From: Streptomyces sp. CB00455 | Lineage (GTDB): Bacteria; Actinomycetota; Actinomycetes; Streptomycetales; Streptomycetaceae | Length of the DNA stretch: 64,000 bases | NCBI RefSeq assembly: GCF_001905445.1 | Contig: NZ_LIVQ01000010.1 | Coordinates: forward strand, 1-64,000 | Direction: 5' to 3' | In this document: one piece after another, positions 33,692 to 41,765 of the stretch | How the letters are laid out: every line of letters starts with the position of its first letter | How positions within the stretch are numbered: the first letter of the stretch is position 1 | Position numbers and translations under genes: made by a program | Notes under the pieces: generated by a model | The model's input: the letters and a program-made list of their open reading frames with translations, nothing else | Databases searched by the model: none | Told to the model about the DNA's origin: nothing

Positions 33692-34498
33692 ATGACGGTG
33701 AAGGCGAGAGACAAGGCTCCCGAACGACCCGTGGCACTGGTCACCGGGGCGACCAGCGGCATCGGGCTGGCCGTCGCCCGGGACCTGGGCGCCCGCGGGC
33801 ACCGGGTGTTCATCTGCGCGCGCACCGAGGCCGCGGTCAAGCAGACCGTCGCCGACCTGCAGTCCGAAGGCCTGAGCGTGGAGGGCGCGGCCGCCGACGT
33901 ACGCGACCGTTCCGCCGTGGAGGCGCTGGTCGCGGGGGCCGTGGCGACGTACGGCGCGCCGGTCAGCATCCTCGTCAACAACGCGGGCCGCAGCGGCGGC
34001 GGCGCCACCGCGGGCATCACCGACGAGCTGTGGCACGACGTCATCGACACCAACCTCAACAGCGTGTTCCTGCTGACGCGCGAGGTGCTCAACAACGGCG
34101 GCCTCGGCGCCGAACCCTGGGGCCGCATCATCAACATCGCCTCCACCGCGGGCAAGCAGGGCGTCCTGCTCGGCGCCCCCTACTCCGCCTCCAAGCACGC
34201 CGTGGTCGGCTTTACCAAGGCGCTCGGCAAGGAGCTCGCGCCGACCGGCACCACCGTCAACGCGGTCTGCCCGGGATACGTGGAGACGCCCATGGCGGCG
34301 CGCGTGCGCAGCGGGTACGCGCAGGTGTGGGACACCACCGAGGAGTACGTGCAGGAGCAGCTCGAATCCAAGATCCCGCTCGGGCGCTACTCCACCCCCG
34401 AGGAGGTGGCCGGACTGGTCGGCTACCTGACCACCGACCTGGCCGCCTCCATCACCGCCCAGGCGCTCAACGTGTGCGGGGGCCTCGGGAACTACTGA
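33692..34498 (+). CDS. ActIII-type polyketide ketoreductase
   Basis: 268 aa from ATG 33692 (GGAGGGACGAAG upstream). SDR landmarks: TGATSGIGLAVA, NNAGRSGGGATA, ASTAGKQG, YSASK. The C-terminal PLGRYSTPEEVAGLVGYL and the ending ALNVCGGLGNY are the signature of C-9 ketoreductases from aromatic type II polyketide systems, which reduce the first carbonyl of the poly-beta-ketone with NADPH. With the ARO/CYC at 24.5 kb and the carboxylase just upstream it forms part of a type II polyketide set, yet KS alpha, KS beta and a polyketide ACP are missing from the window. Confidence 0.92.
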   Translation: MTVKARDKAPERPVALVTGATSGIGLAVARDLGARGHRVFICARTEAAVKQTVADLQSEGLSVEGAAADVRDRSAVEALVAGAVATYGAPVSILVNNAGRSGGGATAGITDELWHDVIDTNLNSVFLLTREVLNNGGLGAEPWGRIINIASTAGKQGVLLGAPYSASKHAVVGFTKALGKELAPTGTTVNAVCPGYVETPMAARVRSGYAQVWDTTEEYVQEQLESKIPLGRYSTPEEVAGLVGYLTTDLAASITAQALNVCGGLGNY

Positions 34499-34526
34499 TG
34501 CCGGCCGCGGCCGAGGACACGCGGGA

Positions 34527-34560
34527 GAGGGCCGCGGACGGTCGGCCGTCCGCGGCCCTC
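34527..34560. terminator. bidirectional terminator
   Basis: Perfect 15-bp arms GAGGGCCGCGGACGG (34527-34541) and CCGTCCGCGGCCCTC (34546-34560), TCGG loop, between the convergent ketoreductase and adenylation-like genes. Confidence 0.85.
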
Positions 34561-34582
34561 CCCCTTGCCCGTGCCCGCTTCT

Positions 34583-35581
34583 CTATAGGACGGTCGGCGA
34601 CCCCGAGACGTCCCAGAGGACGGCCTGCGGCGCGGTGCCGGCGTCCCGCCAGTCGGCCAGGGCCGGCGCGTCCACCGGCTCGTCCGAGAGCAGAACGTGC
34701 CGCAGCGCCGGCAGGCTGCTCCCGCTCCGGCGCGCCGCCGCGGCCAGCCGCGCGAAGGCGGACGGCAGCTGCGTCAGCACCGTCACCTCCTGCTCGGCCA
34801 GCAGCCGCGCCGACGCGCGGGCGTCGGACGCCGTGTCGCGGTCCACGACGACGGCGCGGCCGCCCGACAGCAGCGGCCCCCACATCTCCCGCATGCCCAG
34901 GTCCAGGCTGAGGGAATGGAAGTACGTCCACACGTCGTCCGGTCCCGACTCCAGCATCGGAAGACAGGCGTCCACCCACGACAGCACGTCCCCGTGGGTC
35001 ACCGGCCGCACGGCCGCCGCCCGGCCCGGCTCGCCGGCCGGCGGGAGCGCGAGGAAGGCCGTCGCCCGCGGGACCTCGCGGCGCACTGCCGCCTCCGGCC
35101 GCACCGCGAGGACGAACCGGTCCGCCTTGGCCACCGGGATCTCGTCGCGCAGCAGGCCGCTGTCCGAGACGACCATCCCAGCGCCGGCGTCCCGCATCAG
35201 GAACTCCTGGAGGCCCGCGTTGTGCCCGGCCTCCAGCGGCAGGACCGCCGCTCCGGCGCGCAGCACGCCCACCACGGCGGCAGGGGCCGCGCAGGAGCGC
35301 TGGGCGCGCACCGCGACCGCCGAACCCGGACCGGCCCGCCCCGACAGGCGCCGCGCGATGTCGTCCGCCAGCCAGTCCAGTTCGAGGTAGGTCCTCTGCC
35401 CCTCCCCGTCCAGGGCGGCGACCCGGGCCGGATGCCGGGCGGCCGCGGCCGCGAAACGGATGTCGATGCGGTCCCGGCGCGCGGACCACTCGTCGGCCGG
35501 GTCGAGCCCGATCCGTCCGAGCAGGCCGGCCAGGTCCGCGGACAACCGGTCGAGCTCCGGATGATCCGGAGTGGCGTTCAT
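34583..35581 (-). CDS. truncated adenylation-domain protein
   Basis: 332 aa from ATG 35581 (CTGGGAGG upstream). It resembles the N-terminal two thirds of an NRPS adenylation domain (YLELDWLADDIARRL, VRAQRSCAAPAAVVGVLRAGAAVLPLE, WTYFHSLSLDLGMREMWGPLLSGG, LTQLPSAFARL). The phosphate loop TSGSTGxPKG has become PPAGEPGRAAAVRPVTHGD, and the protein stops soon after the DVSGSPT region, before the A6-A10 motifs and the Lys lid. Activity is therefore unlikely. It may be a relic or a binding protein. It stands alone between convergent and divergent neighbours. Confidence 0.7.
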   Translation of the reverse strand: MNATPDHPELDRLSADLAGLLGRIGLDPADEWSARRDRIDIRFAAAAARHPARVAALDGEGQRTYLELDWLADDIARRLSGRAGPGSAVAVRAQRSCAAPAAVVGVLRAGAAVLPLEAGHNAGLQEFLMRDAGAGMVVSDSGLLRDEIPVAKADRFVLAVRPEAAVRREVPRATAFLALPPAGEPGRAAAVRPVTHGDVLSWVDACLPMLESGPDDVWTYFHSLSLDLGMREMWGPLLSGGRAVVVDRDTASDARASARLLAEQEVTVLTQLPSAFARLAAAARRSGSSLPALRHVLLSDEPVDAPALADWRDAGTAPQAVLWDVSGSPTVL

Positions 35582-35903
35582 GCGGCCTCCCAGCGGGTGG
35601 GTCGTTACTCCTGGGCCGATGGTGGCGGGGGAGACCGGAGAACGGCTCAAGTCCCGCCGTACAGGACCGCTCGGCGGCCGGTCGGGAGCCGCTGGACACC
35701 CGCTCGACGACACGTCCATCCGGGGTCGAGGACCACTCGGGACGCCCTGGCCCGCCCTCCGGGGGCATGCCTACGATCCTGGGGCTCACGCCGAAGCCAC
35801 ACTCTCCCCGTCGCGCTCCGAGGTGACCACTCGTAGACGCAGGCATATGGAACTGAGCTTTGTGGCTATGGCCCGTCTCGCGAGACTGGACTTGACTGTA
35901 CTC

Positions 35904-36722
35904 ATGACTCAGAACACGCAGATCACCCTCGTCATCGGCGGTCACGGCAAGACCGGCCGGCGCGTCGCCGAGAAGCTTTCCGCCCAGGGCCGCGAGGTCC
36001 GGATCGGTTCCCGCAGCGGCGAGCCCGCCTTCGACTGGCACGAGCCGGCCACCTGGGTACCGGCGCTGGAGGGCGTCGACCGGGTGTACGTGACCTACTA
36101 TCCCGACCTCGCCTTCCCGGGCGCCGCCGAGCAGGTCCGCGAATTCTCCAAGGTGGCCGTCGCGAACGGCGCACGCCGCCTGGTGCTGCTGTCCGGGCGC
36201 GGTGAGGAGGCCGCGGAGGTCTCCGAGGAGAACCTGAAGGCCTCCGGCGCCGACTGGACCATCGTCCGCTCCAGCTGGTTCAACCAGAACTTCTCCGAGA
36301 GCTTCTTCCTGGAGCCCGTGCTGGCCGGCGAGATCGCCCTGCCGACCGGCGACGCCGTGGAGGCCTTCGTCGACGCCGACGACATCGCCGACGTCGTGGT
36401 GGCCGCGCTGACCGACGACAAGCACATCGGCAAGACCTACGAGCTCTCCGGCCCGCGCCTGCTCAGCTACAGCGACGTGGCCGCCGAACTGTCCAAGGCC
36501 ACCGGCCGCGAGATCAAGTACATCTCCGTCACCAACGAGCAGTACCGCGCCGTGCTGCGCGAGAACGACCTCCCGGAGGAGTTCGCCGACCTGTTCACCA
36601 TGATCCTCGACGGGCGCAACGCGCACCTGGTGCACGGTGTCGAAGAGGCCCTGGGCCGCAAGCCCAAGGACTTCTCCGACTTCGCCCGCGAGGCGGCCGC
36701 CTCCGGAGTCTGGAACGTCTGA
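35904..36722 (+). CDS. NmrA-like NAD(P)-binding protein
   Basis: 272 aa from ATG 35904; an upstream ATG at 35850 is also open, and neither has a strong ribosome site, so a leaderless start is possible. The N-terminal LVIGGHGKTGRRVAEKL is the GxxGxxG of atypical SDR/NmrA proteins. No catalytic YxxxK is present. FVDADDIADVVVAAL and YELSGPRLLSYSDVAAEL mark the QOR2/YtfG-like subgroup, NADPH-dependent quinone reductases or redox sensors. It precedes the hemerythrin gene on the same strand. No pathway role is evident. Confidence 0.8.
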   Translation: MTQNTQITLVIGGHGKTGRRVAEKLSAQGREVRIGSRSGEPAFDWHEPATWVPALEGVDRVYVTYYPDLAFPGAAEQVREFSKVAVANGARRLVLLSGRGEEAAEVSEENLKASGADWTIVRSSWFNQNFSESFFLEPVLAGEIALPTGDAVEAFVDADDIADVVVAALTDDKHIGKTYELSGPRLLSYSDVAAELSKATGREIKYISVTNEQYRAVLRENDLPEEFADLFTMILDGRNAHLVHGVEEALGRKPKDFSDFAREAAASGVWNV

Positions 36723-36866
36723 CGGCACGCCGCACCGCCGGCCCGGCCGGCACCACCCCACTCACCCCTTGACCGGGCGGCGACTCTGGTACGGCCGCCG
36801 CCCGGTGCCCGGGGCATCCGGGGACGCACACCGGCACCGCGCACGACCGACCGGCAGGAGGCTCCC

Positions 36867-37502
36867 GTGCCCGCTCCCAAGCCGTATTCCAGCGAACACG
36901 GACTGGAACACCTTCCCCCGCACTTCCACGGCTTCGCCCTGATGCACATCGCGATGCGGCGCGACGCGGCCCGGCTGCGCGCGGCGGCCCCCGCCTGGAA
37001 CGGCGCGGGCACCGAGTGGTGGCAGCGCCTGCGCCAGGTCATCGAATGGCACCACACCAGCGAGGACGACGTCCTGTGGCCGGGACTGCGCCGCCGGGAC
37101 GCCGACTTCGACGCACAGGCACGCGAACTGCACGAGGACCACGAGGAGCTGGACGCCGCCATGGCGGCCGTCTCGACGGCCATCGCCCGCCGCGGCGACG
37201 GCCTGGTCCCGGCGGCGCAGACCTTCGAAGGCGTGCTGCACGACCATCTCCGCGACGAGGAGCGGATCGTCTTCCCGGTCTTCGACCGGCTCGGCGAGCA
37301 GGCCTACCTGGCCGAGGAGCGCAAGGTCGTCTCCAGCGCCCCCGTACGCGTGATGACCTACCTCCAGCCGTGGATGTTCGACGGCGCCTCCCGCCGGTCG
37401 GTCGCGCACGTCTCCGCCACCATCCCGCCGCCCGTCCGGCTGATCGGCGCCACGCTGTTGCAGAGGCGCTACGAGCGCACCGTGAAGGGAATCCTGAAGT
37501 GA
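36867..37502 (+). CDS. hemerythrin-like HHE domain protein
   Basis: 211 aa from GTG 36867 (AGGAGG upstream). Di-iron ligand helices are recognisable: HFHGFALMHIAMRRD, VIEWHHTSEDDVLWP, LHEDHEELDAAM and LHDHLRDEERIVFPVF. His and Glu/Asp fit the HHE cation-binding family that senses or carries O2, NO or oxidants. The C-terminal 60 residues are extra. It shares GTGA with the next gene, so the pair is co-expressed. In such pairs the membrane partner may use the bound oxygen, but this is a guess. Confidence 0.85.
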   Translation: MPAPKPYSSEHGLEHLPPHFHGFALMHIAMRRDAARLRAAAPAWNGAGTEWWQRLRQVIEWHHTSEDDVLWPGLRRRDADFDAQARELHEDHEELDAAMAAVSTAIARRGDGLVPAAQTFEGVLHDHLRDEERIVFPVFDRLGEQAYLAEERKVVSSAPVRVMTYLQPWMFDGASRRSVAHVSATIPPPVRLIGATLLQRRYERTVKGILK

Positions 37503-37990
37503 GCAGCACGACGACGCAATCCGTGACGCTGGTGGCGGCGACCGTGGGCACCGGACTGATGGCCGGCCTCTACTTCGCCTTCGACATCTCGGTGATGCCG
37601 GGACTGGGACGCGGCGACGACCAGACCTACGTGACCGCCATGCGCAACATCAACGAGGCGATCGACAACGGCCTGTTCGGTCTGCTCTTCCTCGGCGCCT
37701 TCCTCGCGACCGGGGTGGCGGCCACGCAGCAGCAGCGCGGCGGCCGCCGCGACGCGGCGCGCTGGGGCTGGCTCGCCTTCGCGCTGTACGGCCTCTCGCT
37801 GGCCGTCACCGCCCTCGTGAACATCCCCCTCAACAACCAGCTGGCACGGGCCGGCGCCGACGCCGCGGCGGCCCGCTCCCGCTTCGGCGGCCGCTGGGCC
37901 TCCGGCAACACCGTCCGGACGCTGGCCTGTACGGCGGCCCTGGCCGCGCTGGGACGCGCCCTGACCCTGCACGGCCGCGCCTCGGCGTAG
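37499..37990 (+). CDS. DUF1772 (anthrone oxygenase-like) membrane protein
   Basis: 163 aa from GTG 37499 overlapping the hemerythrin stop. Four hydrophobic helices are visible (about 8-28, 50-72, 85-105 and 135-155), with NIPLNNQLA and the FGGRWASGNTVRTLACTAA end that are typical of DUF1772. Some members are cofactor-free anthrone oxygenases acting on aromatic polyketides, which would match the ARO/CYC and ketoreductase nearby. Others have no known role. Confidence 0.8.
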   Translation: MSSTTTQSVTLVAATVGTGLMAGLYFAFDISVMPGLGRGDDQTYVTAMRNINEAIDNGLFGLLFLGAFLATGVAATQQQRGGRRDAARWGWLAFALYGLSLAVTALVNIPLNNQLARAGADAAAARSRFGGRWASGNTVRTLACTAALAALGRALTLHGRASA

Positions 37991-38177
37991 GCCGTGCTCC
38001 GGCCGCTCCGCCGCTCCACCGTTCCGCCCCCGCGAACGGCGCCCGCTCTCTTTTCCGTCCCCCGCGGGAGAGCGGGCGCTTCGCCGTGCCCGGACGGGGG
38101 CGGGCAGGACGCCGGGACGCGCGACCCGCAGGAGCGCACGCCCTGGACAGGACGCACGACGCGGAGAGGATGTACGC

Positions 38178-39176
38178 ATGGACACGCTGACCGGACTGCT
38201 CGAAGGCCCCAAGGCCCGGGGGGCCTTCCTCCTCAAGTCCGTCTTCAACCCGCCCTGGTCGCTGCGCGTCGAGGACAGGGCCCCGCTATCCGTCGTCACG
38301 ATGGTGCACGGCGACGCCTGGCTGGTCCCCGACCTCGGCACCCCGGTCATGATCCGGCCGGGCGACGTGGCCGTCGTCCGGGGCCCCGAGCCGTACACGG
38401 TCGCGGACCGCCTCGACACGCCGGTCCAGATCACCGTCGGCCCCGAGCAGCGGTGCAGCACCGAGGAGGGCGAGGACGTCACCGACACGATGGCGCTCGG
38501 CGTGCGCACCTGGGGCGACGACTTCCAGGACGCCGGCTCGGCCGTGATGCTGAGCGGCACCTACCAGGCGCCGAGCGAGATCGGCCGGCGGCTGCTGAGC
38601 GCGCTGCCGACCATCCTGGTGCGCCCGGCCGAAGCCGCGGACAACACCCTGGTCACCCTGCTCACCTCGGAGATCTCCAAGGACGAGCCGGGCCAGGAGA
38701 TCGTCCTGGACCGCCTCCTGGACCTGCTGCTGATCGGGGTGTTGCGCACCTGGCTCGCGGCGCCCGGCAGCGGCGCGCCCTCCTGGTACCGCGCCCAGAG
38801 CGACCCGGTCGTGGGCCCGGCCCTGCGGCTCCTCCACGAGAACCCCGCCCACGGCTGGACCGTCGAGGAACTCGCCCTGAAGGTCGGCGTCTCCCGGGCC
38901 TCCATGGCCCGCCGGTTCACCGATGTCGTGGGCGAGCCGCCGGTGGCCTACCTGACCGGCTGGCGCCTCGCACTCGCCGCCGACCTGCTGCGCGAACCGG
39001 AGGCCACCATCGCGACCGTGGCCAGGCGCGTGGGCTACGGCTCGGCCTTCGCCCTCTCGACGGCCTTCAAGCGCGTCCGCGGCATGAGCCCCCAGGAGTT
39101 CCGTACGGGCGCCCACCCGGTCACCGCGCCGCAGGCACCGCAGCCACCGCGCACGGTGGTGCTGCCCACGCCGTGA
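38178..39176 (+). CDS. AraC-family regulator with cupin-type sensor
   Basis: 332 aa; GAGAGGATGT before the start. The N-terminal half (about 5-190) is the AraC-binding cupin type (SLRVEDRAPLSVVTMVHGDAW, DVAVVRGPEPYTVA, RTWLAAP). The C-terminal AraC HTH pair is HGWTVEELALKVGVSRASMARRFTDVVGEPP and ATIATVARRVGYGSAFALSTAFKR. It ends 18 bases before the convergent GNAT gene. Targets are not evident; it may control the hemerythrin pair upstream. Confidence 0.87.
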   Translation: MDTLTGLLEGPKARGAFLLKSVFNPPWSLRVEDRAPLSVVTMVHGDAWLVPDLGTPVMIRPGDVAVVRGPEPYTVADRLDTPVQITVGPEQRCSTEEGEDVTDTMALGVRTWGDDFQDAGSAVMLSGTYQAPSEIGRRLLSALPTILVRPAEAADNTLVTLLTSEISKDEPGQEIVLDRLLDLLLIGVLRTWLAAPGSGAPSWYRAQSDPVVGPALRLLHENPAHGWTVEELALKVGVSRASMARRFTDVVGEPPVAYLTGWRLALAADLLREPEATIATVARRVGYGSAFALSTAFKRVRGMSPQEFRTGAHPVTAPQAPQPPRTVVLPTP

Positions 39177-39194
39177 CGGACAGGTCCCGGAGTC

Positions 39195-39659
39195 CTACAG
39201 CGCGAGTGCGGCGACCGCCTGGCCGCCGCTGCTCTCGCCGGTGCGGCGAAAGCCCAGGCCGGCGTAGAAGCCCTCCGGCCCGTCGGGCCCCGGGTGGTAG
39301 GTGACGTAGGCGTGCTTGGCGCCGCGGCGCCGCACCTCCTGCGCGACGGCCAGCACGGCGAACCGGCCGTACCCCTTGCCCTGCTCGGCGGCGGCGATGT
39401 TCAGCCGCCACAGCCCCGAGCGGACGTCGTGCGGGTCGTCGTCCCAGGCCACGTCGAAGAAGGCCATCACGAAGCCGACGGCCCGGTCCCCGTCGAGGAC
39501 CAACCGCGGCCAGGCGGCGGTGGGATGGACGTACGCCTCGGCGAGGGACTTCACCACCGGCGAGACCAGGTGCTGCTGGTCGGCCCGGACGGATATGGCA
39601 CAGGCGGCGTCGAGGTTGTCGCCGGTGACCTGGGCCAGGCGCAGGGATGCGGTGCTCAT
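39195..39659 (-). CDS. GNAT N-acetyltransferase, diamine/spermidine type
   Basis: 154 aa. Motif A is LNIAAAEQGKGYGRFAVLAV, the acetyl-CoA pyrophosphate loop QxxGxG. VGFVMAFFDV and the C-terminal YVTYHPGPDGPEGFYAGLGFRRTGE match SpeG/Paia-like enzymes that acetylate small amines. In this setting the substrate might be an amino group of a precursor or product and the gene could be a self-protection function. It lies 9 bases after the PPTase end on the same strand, so it is probably the last gene of the 45.8-39.2 kb operon. Confidence 0.82.
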   Translation of the reverse strand: MSTASLRLAQVTGDNLDAACAISVRADQQHLVSPVVKSLAEAYVHPTAAWPRLVLDGDRAVGFVMAFFDVAWDDDPHDVRSGLWRLNIAAAEQGKGYGRFAVLAVAQEVRRRGAKHAYVTYHPGPDGPEGFYAGLGFRRTGESSGGQAVAALAL

Positions 39660-39668
39660 GCCCGCACC

Positions 39669-40367
39669 CTACGAGGGCGCCCCCACGGAGATCATCTCGG
39701 GTTGCGGGGCCCGCTCGGGGCCGCCTGCCCCCCGCGCGACCGCGGTCAGCACCAGCTCCGGACCGGCCAGCCACCGGCCCTCGTACACCGGGTCCACGGG
39801 CGGCGGGAGCGGTGGGTGCAGGGTCGCCGTGAAGCCGCCCGCGGGGGAGAGGGTGAGGGTCGCGTCGCGGAAGCCGAGCCAGATGCCGGTCGCCGGGTAC
39901 CACGCCTTGTACGCGGCCTCCTTCGCGGAGAAGAAGACGCGGTCCCAGGGGACGGATGGGGCGGCGGCCGCGAGGGCGGCCAGGTGGGCGCGCTCCGCCT
40001 CGGACGCGATCAGGGCCAGCACGCCCCTGGGGAGCGGGCCGGCCGGCTCCGCGTCGATGCCCAGCGCGGCCACCGCGGACGCCGGGGCCGCCACCGCCGC
40101 GCGGTAGCCCTCGCAGTGGGTGATGCTGCCGACCACGCCGGACGGCCACCGGGGGGCGCCGCCCGGGCCCGGGAGCAGGGCCACCGGACGGCGGCCGAGG
40201 TCCGCCAGGCAGCGCCGGGCGCAGGCCCGGGCCGTCGCGAACTGGCGGCGCCGGCGGGCCCGGCGGCCTGCCATCAGGGCCGCCTCGGCCGGGAAGAGAG
40301 GAGCGGGCGCCGCGTCGTCGAAAGCCTCCGATGACGTGACGCCCGGGGGAAGGATGTCCTCGATCAT
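39669..40367 (-). CDS. EntD-type phosphopantetheinyl transferase
   Basis: 232 aa from ATG 40367, overlapping the hydrolase stop (ATGA). EntD-like features: PRWPSGVVGSITHCEGYRAA, ALGIDAEPAG (metal-binding Asp and Glu kept) and FSAKEAAYKAWYP. It converts apo carrier proteins to holo forms with CoA. Two small ACPs at 45981 and 54413 are its natural clients. In contrast to the PPTase at 25.4 kb, its metal site is intact, so it is probably the working enzyme of the main locus. Confidence 0.9.
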   Translation of the reverse strand: MIEDILPPGVTSSEAFDDAAPAPLFPAEAALMAGRRARRRRQFATARACARRCLADLGRRPVALLPGPGGAPRWPSGVVGSITHCEGYRAAVAAPASAVAALGIDAEPAGPLPRGVLALIASEAERAHLAALAAAAPSVPWDRVFFSAKEAAYKAWYPATGIWLGFRDATLTLSPAGGFTATLHPPLPPPVDPVYEGRWLAGPELVLTAVARGAGGPERAPQPEMISVGAPS

Positions 40368-41200
40368 CGCGAGGCGAGCTCCGACACGGCCGCGACCGCC
40401 AGCAGCGGACGCTCCAGCGGGAGCATGTGCCCCGCGCCGGGAACCCGTTCGAAGCGGGCACCCGGCAGGACCTGCGCGAGGGTCTCGGCCAGCGCGATGT
40501 CGATCACCTTGTCGCCCTCGCCGTGCAGGACCACTGCGGGCGTGGCGACCGACTTCAGCGCCTCGCGGACGTCCCAGCCGCGGGTACAGCGGAAGAAGTC
40601 GGCCCGCACGCGCGGGACGGTGGCGGCGAACATCTGCCGGTTCACGTCGCGCACGACGGGATCCACGCCCTTGCCCATGGTGGAACCGAGCAGCTTGCCC
40701 CCCAGCCACGGCCGGCGCAGGGCCCGGGAGAAGAGCCGGCTGCCCATCATCTTCACCTCGCTGTCCGGGGTGTCCTGGCCGTGCGCCGCCGTGCCCAGCA
40801 GCACCAGACCGCGCAGCCGGCCGGCCGAGGGCGAGGTGGCCGCGTACGACAGGGCGGCGAAGCCGCCGCCCGAGTGGCCGACGAGCACCGCCTCGCGCGC
40901 GTCCGTCTCGCCCAGTACCGCCGCCAGGTCCGCGGCCAGCCGCTCCACCGAGACCGGGGTGCGGCCCAGCGTGGACGCGCCGTGGCCGCGGTGGTCGTAC
41001 AGCACCACCCGGTGCCCGGCCCGGATCAGCCGGTCCGCGACCGTGCCCCAGGCGCGGCGGGCGTGCGCCCAGCCGTGCACCAGGACCACGTCGGCGGCGG
41101 CCGGCGCCCCCGCCAGGGGCGCCAGCACCGTCACCGCAAGCTCCGCGCCGTCGTCCGTACGGACCGTCAGCTCGTGGGTGACCTCCGCAGCCGTGGTCAC
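40364..41200 (-). CDS. alpha/beta hydrolase
   Basis: 278 aa from GTG 41200, overlapping the SRPBCC stop by GTGA. It has the oxyanion HGWAH, the nucleophile GHSGGG (VLVGHSGGGFAALSY), the acid in VVLHGEGDKV and the His in VPGAGHMLPLE, so the triad is complete. Such proteins act as thioesterases, esterases or ring-closing hydrolases. The operon setting with carrier-protein enzymes suggests editing or release, but haloperoxidase-like or lactonase functions cannot be excluded. Confidence 0.88.
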   Translation of the reverse strand: MTTAAEVTHELTVRTDDGAELAVTVLAPLAGAPAAADVVLVHGWAHARRAWGTVADRLIRAGHRVVLYDHRGHGASTLGRTPVSVERLAADLAAVLGETDAREAVLVGHSGGGFAALSYAATSPSAGRLRGLVLLGTAAHGQDTPDSEVKMMGSRLFSRALRRPWLGGKLLGSTMGKGVDPVVRDVNRQMFAATVPRVRADFFRCTRGWDVREALKSVATPAVVLHGEGDKVIDIALAETLAQVLPGARFERVPGAGHMLPLERPLLAVAAVSELASR

Positions 41201-41670
41201 CGCGACACCGCCGACAGCTGCCGGTCCAGCGACTCGAACGCCGCGAGAGTGGCCTTGGAGTGCTCCGCGCCCAGGTCCGCGACCTTGGCCAGCACCTTCA
41301 GCCAGCCGTGCGGGCTGCCGGTGAAGTGCATCGAGACGCGGGTGCGGCCGTCCGCCAGAGGTTCGAGCAGGAAGGTGCTCGGACCGCGGAAGACACCGTC
41401 CACGTACTCGATGTCCAGCCGGCGGCCCGGCTCCACCGCCACCGTGCGGGAGGTGAAGCGCAGCTTCAGCCCGCCCTTGTCGACGCCCTTGGTGTGCACG
41501 ACCACGCCCACCGTGCCGCCGACCTCGTCGGGGGCGCCGGAGACCGCCGTGAACGTGTTGTGCGGGACCCACCACTTCTTCGCGCCGCGGAATTCGGCGA
41601 CGAGCGCGTCCCACACGGCATCCGCCGGGGCGTCGATCACCGCCTCGTCGATCAGGTCGTACGTCGTCAT
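41197..41670 (-). CDS. SRPBCC-family single-domain protein
   Basis: 157 aa. The helix-grip fold starts EAVIDAPADAVWDALVAEFR, with GGTVGVVVHTKGVDKGG, LDIEYVDGVFRGPSTFLLEPL and the long C-terminal helix KVLAKVADLGAEHSKATLAAF. Single-domain START-like proteins include polyketide cyclases, lipid carriers and dehydratases. It is coupled by overlap to the hydrolase and lies 95 bp after the FAD oxidase gene. Here a cyclase or carrier of a hydrophobic intermediate is likely. It differs clearly from the two-domain ARO/CYC at 24.5 kb. Confidence 0.82.
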   Translation of the reverse strand: MTTYDLIDEAVIDAPADAVWDALVAEFRGAKKWWVPHNTFTAVSGAPDEVGGTVGVVVHTKGVDKGGLKLRFTSRTVAVEPGRRLDIEYVDGVFRGPSTFLLEPLADGRTRVSMHFTGSPHGWLKVLAKVADLGAEHSKATLAAFESLDRQLSAVSR

Positions 41671-41765
41671 CTCGCAGCCTCCACTCGATACGGGGAAAAG
41701 GCGGTGGGGGCGGGGTCCCTCTCCCCGCCCCCACCGCCGGGACTCCACGGCCGGCCGGCCTGCCG

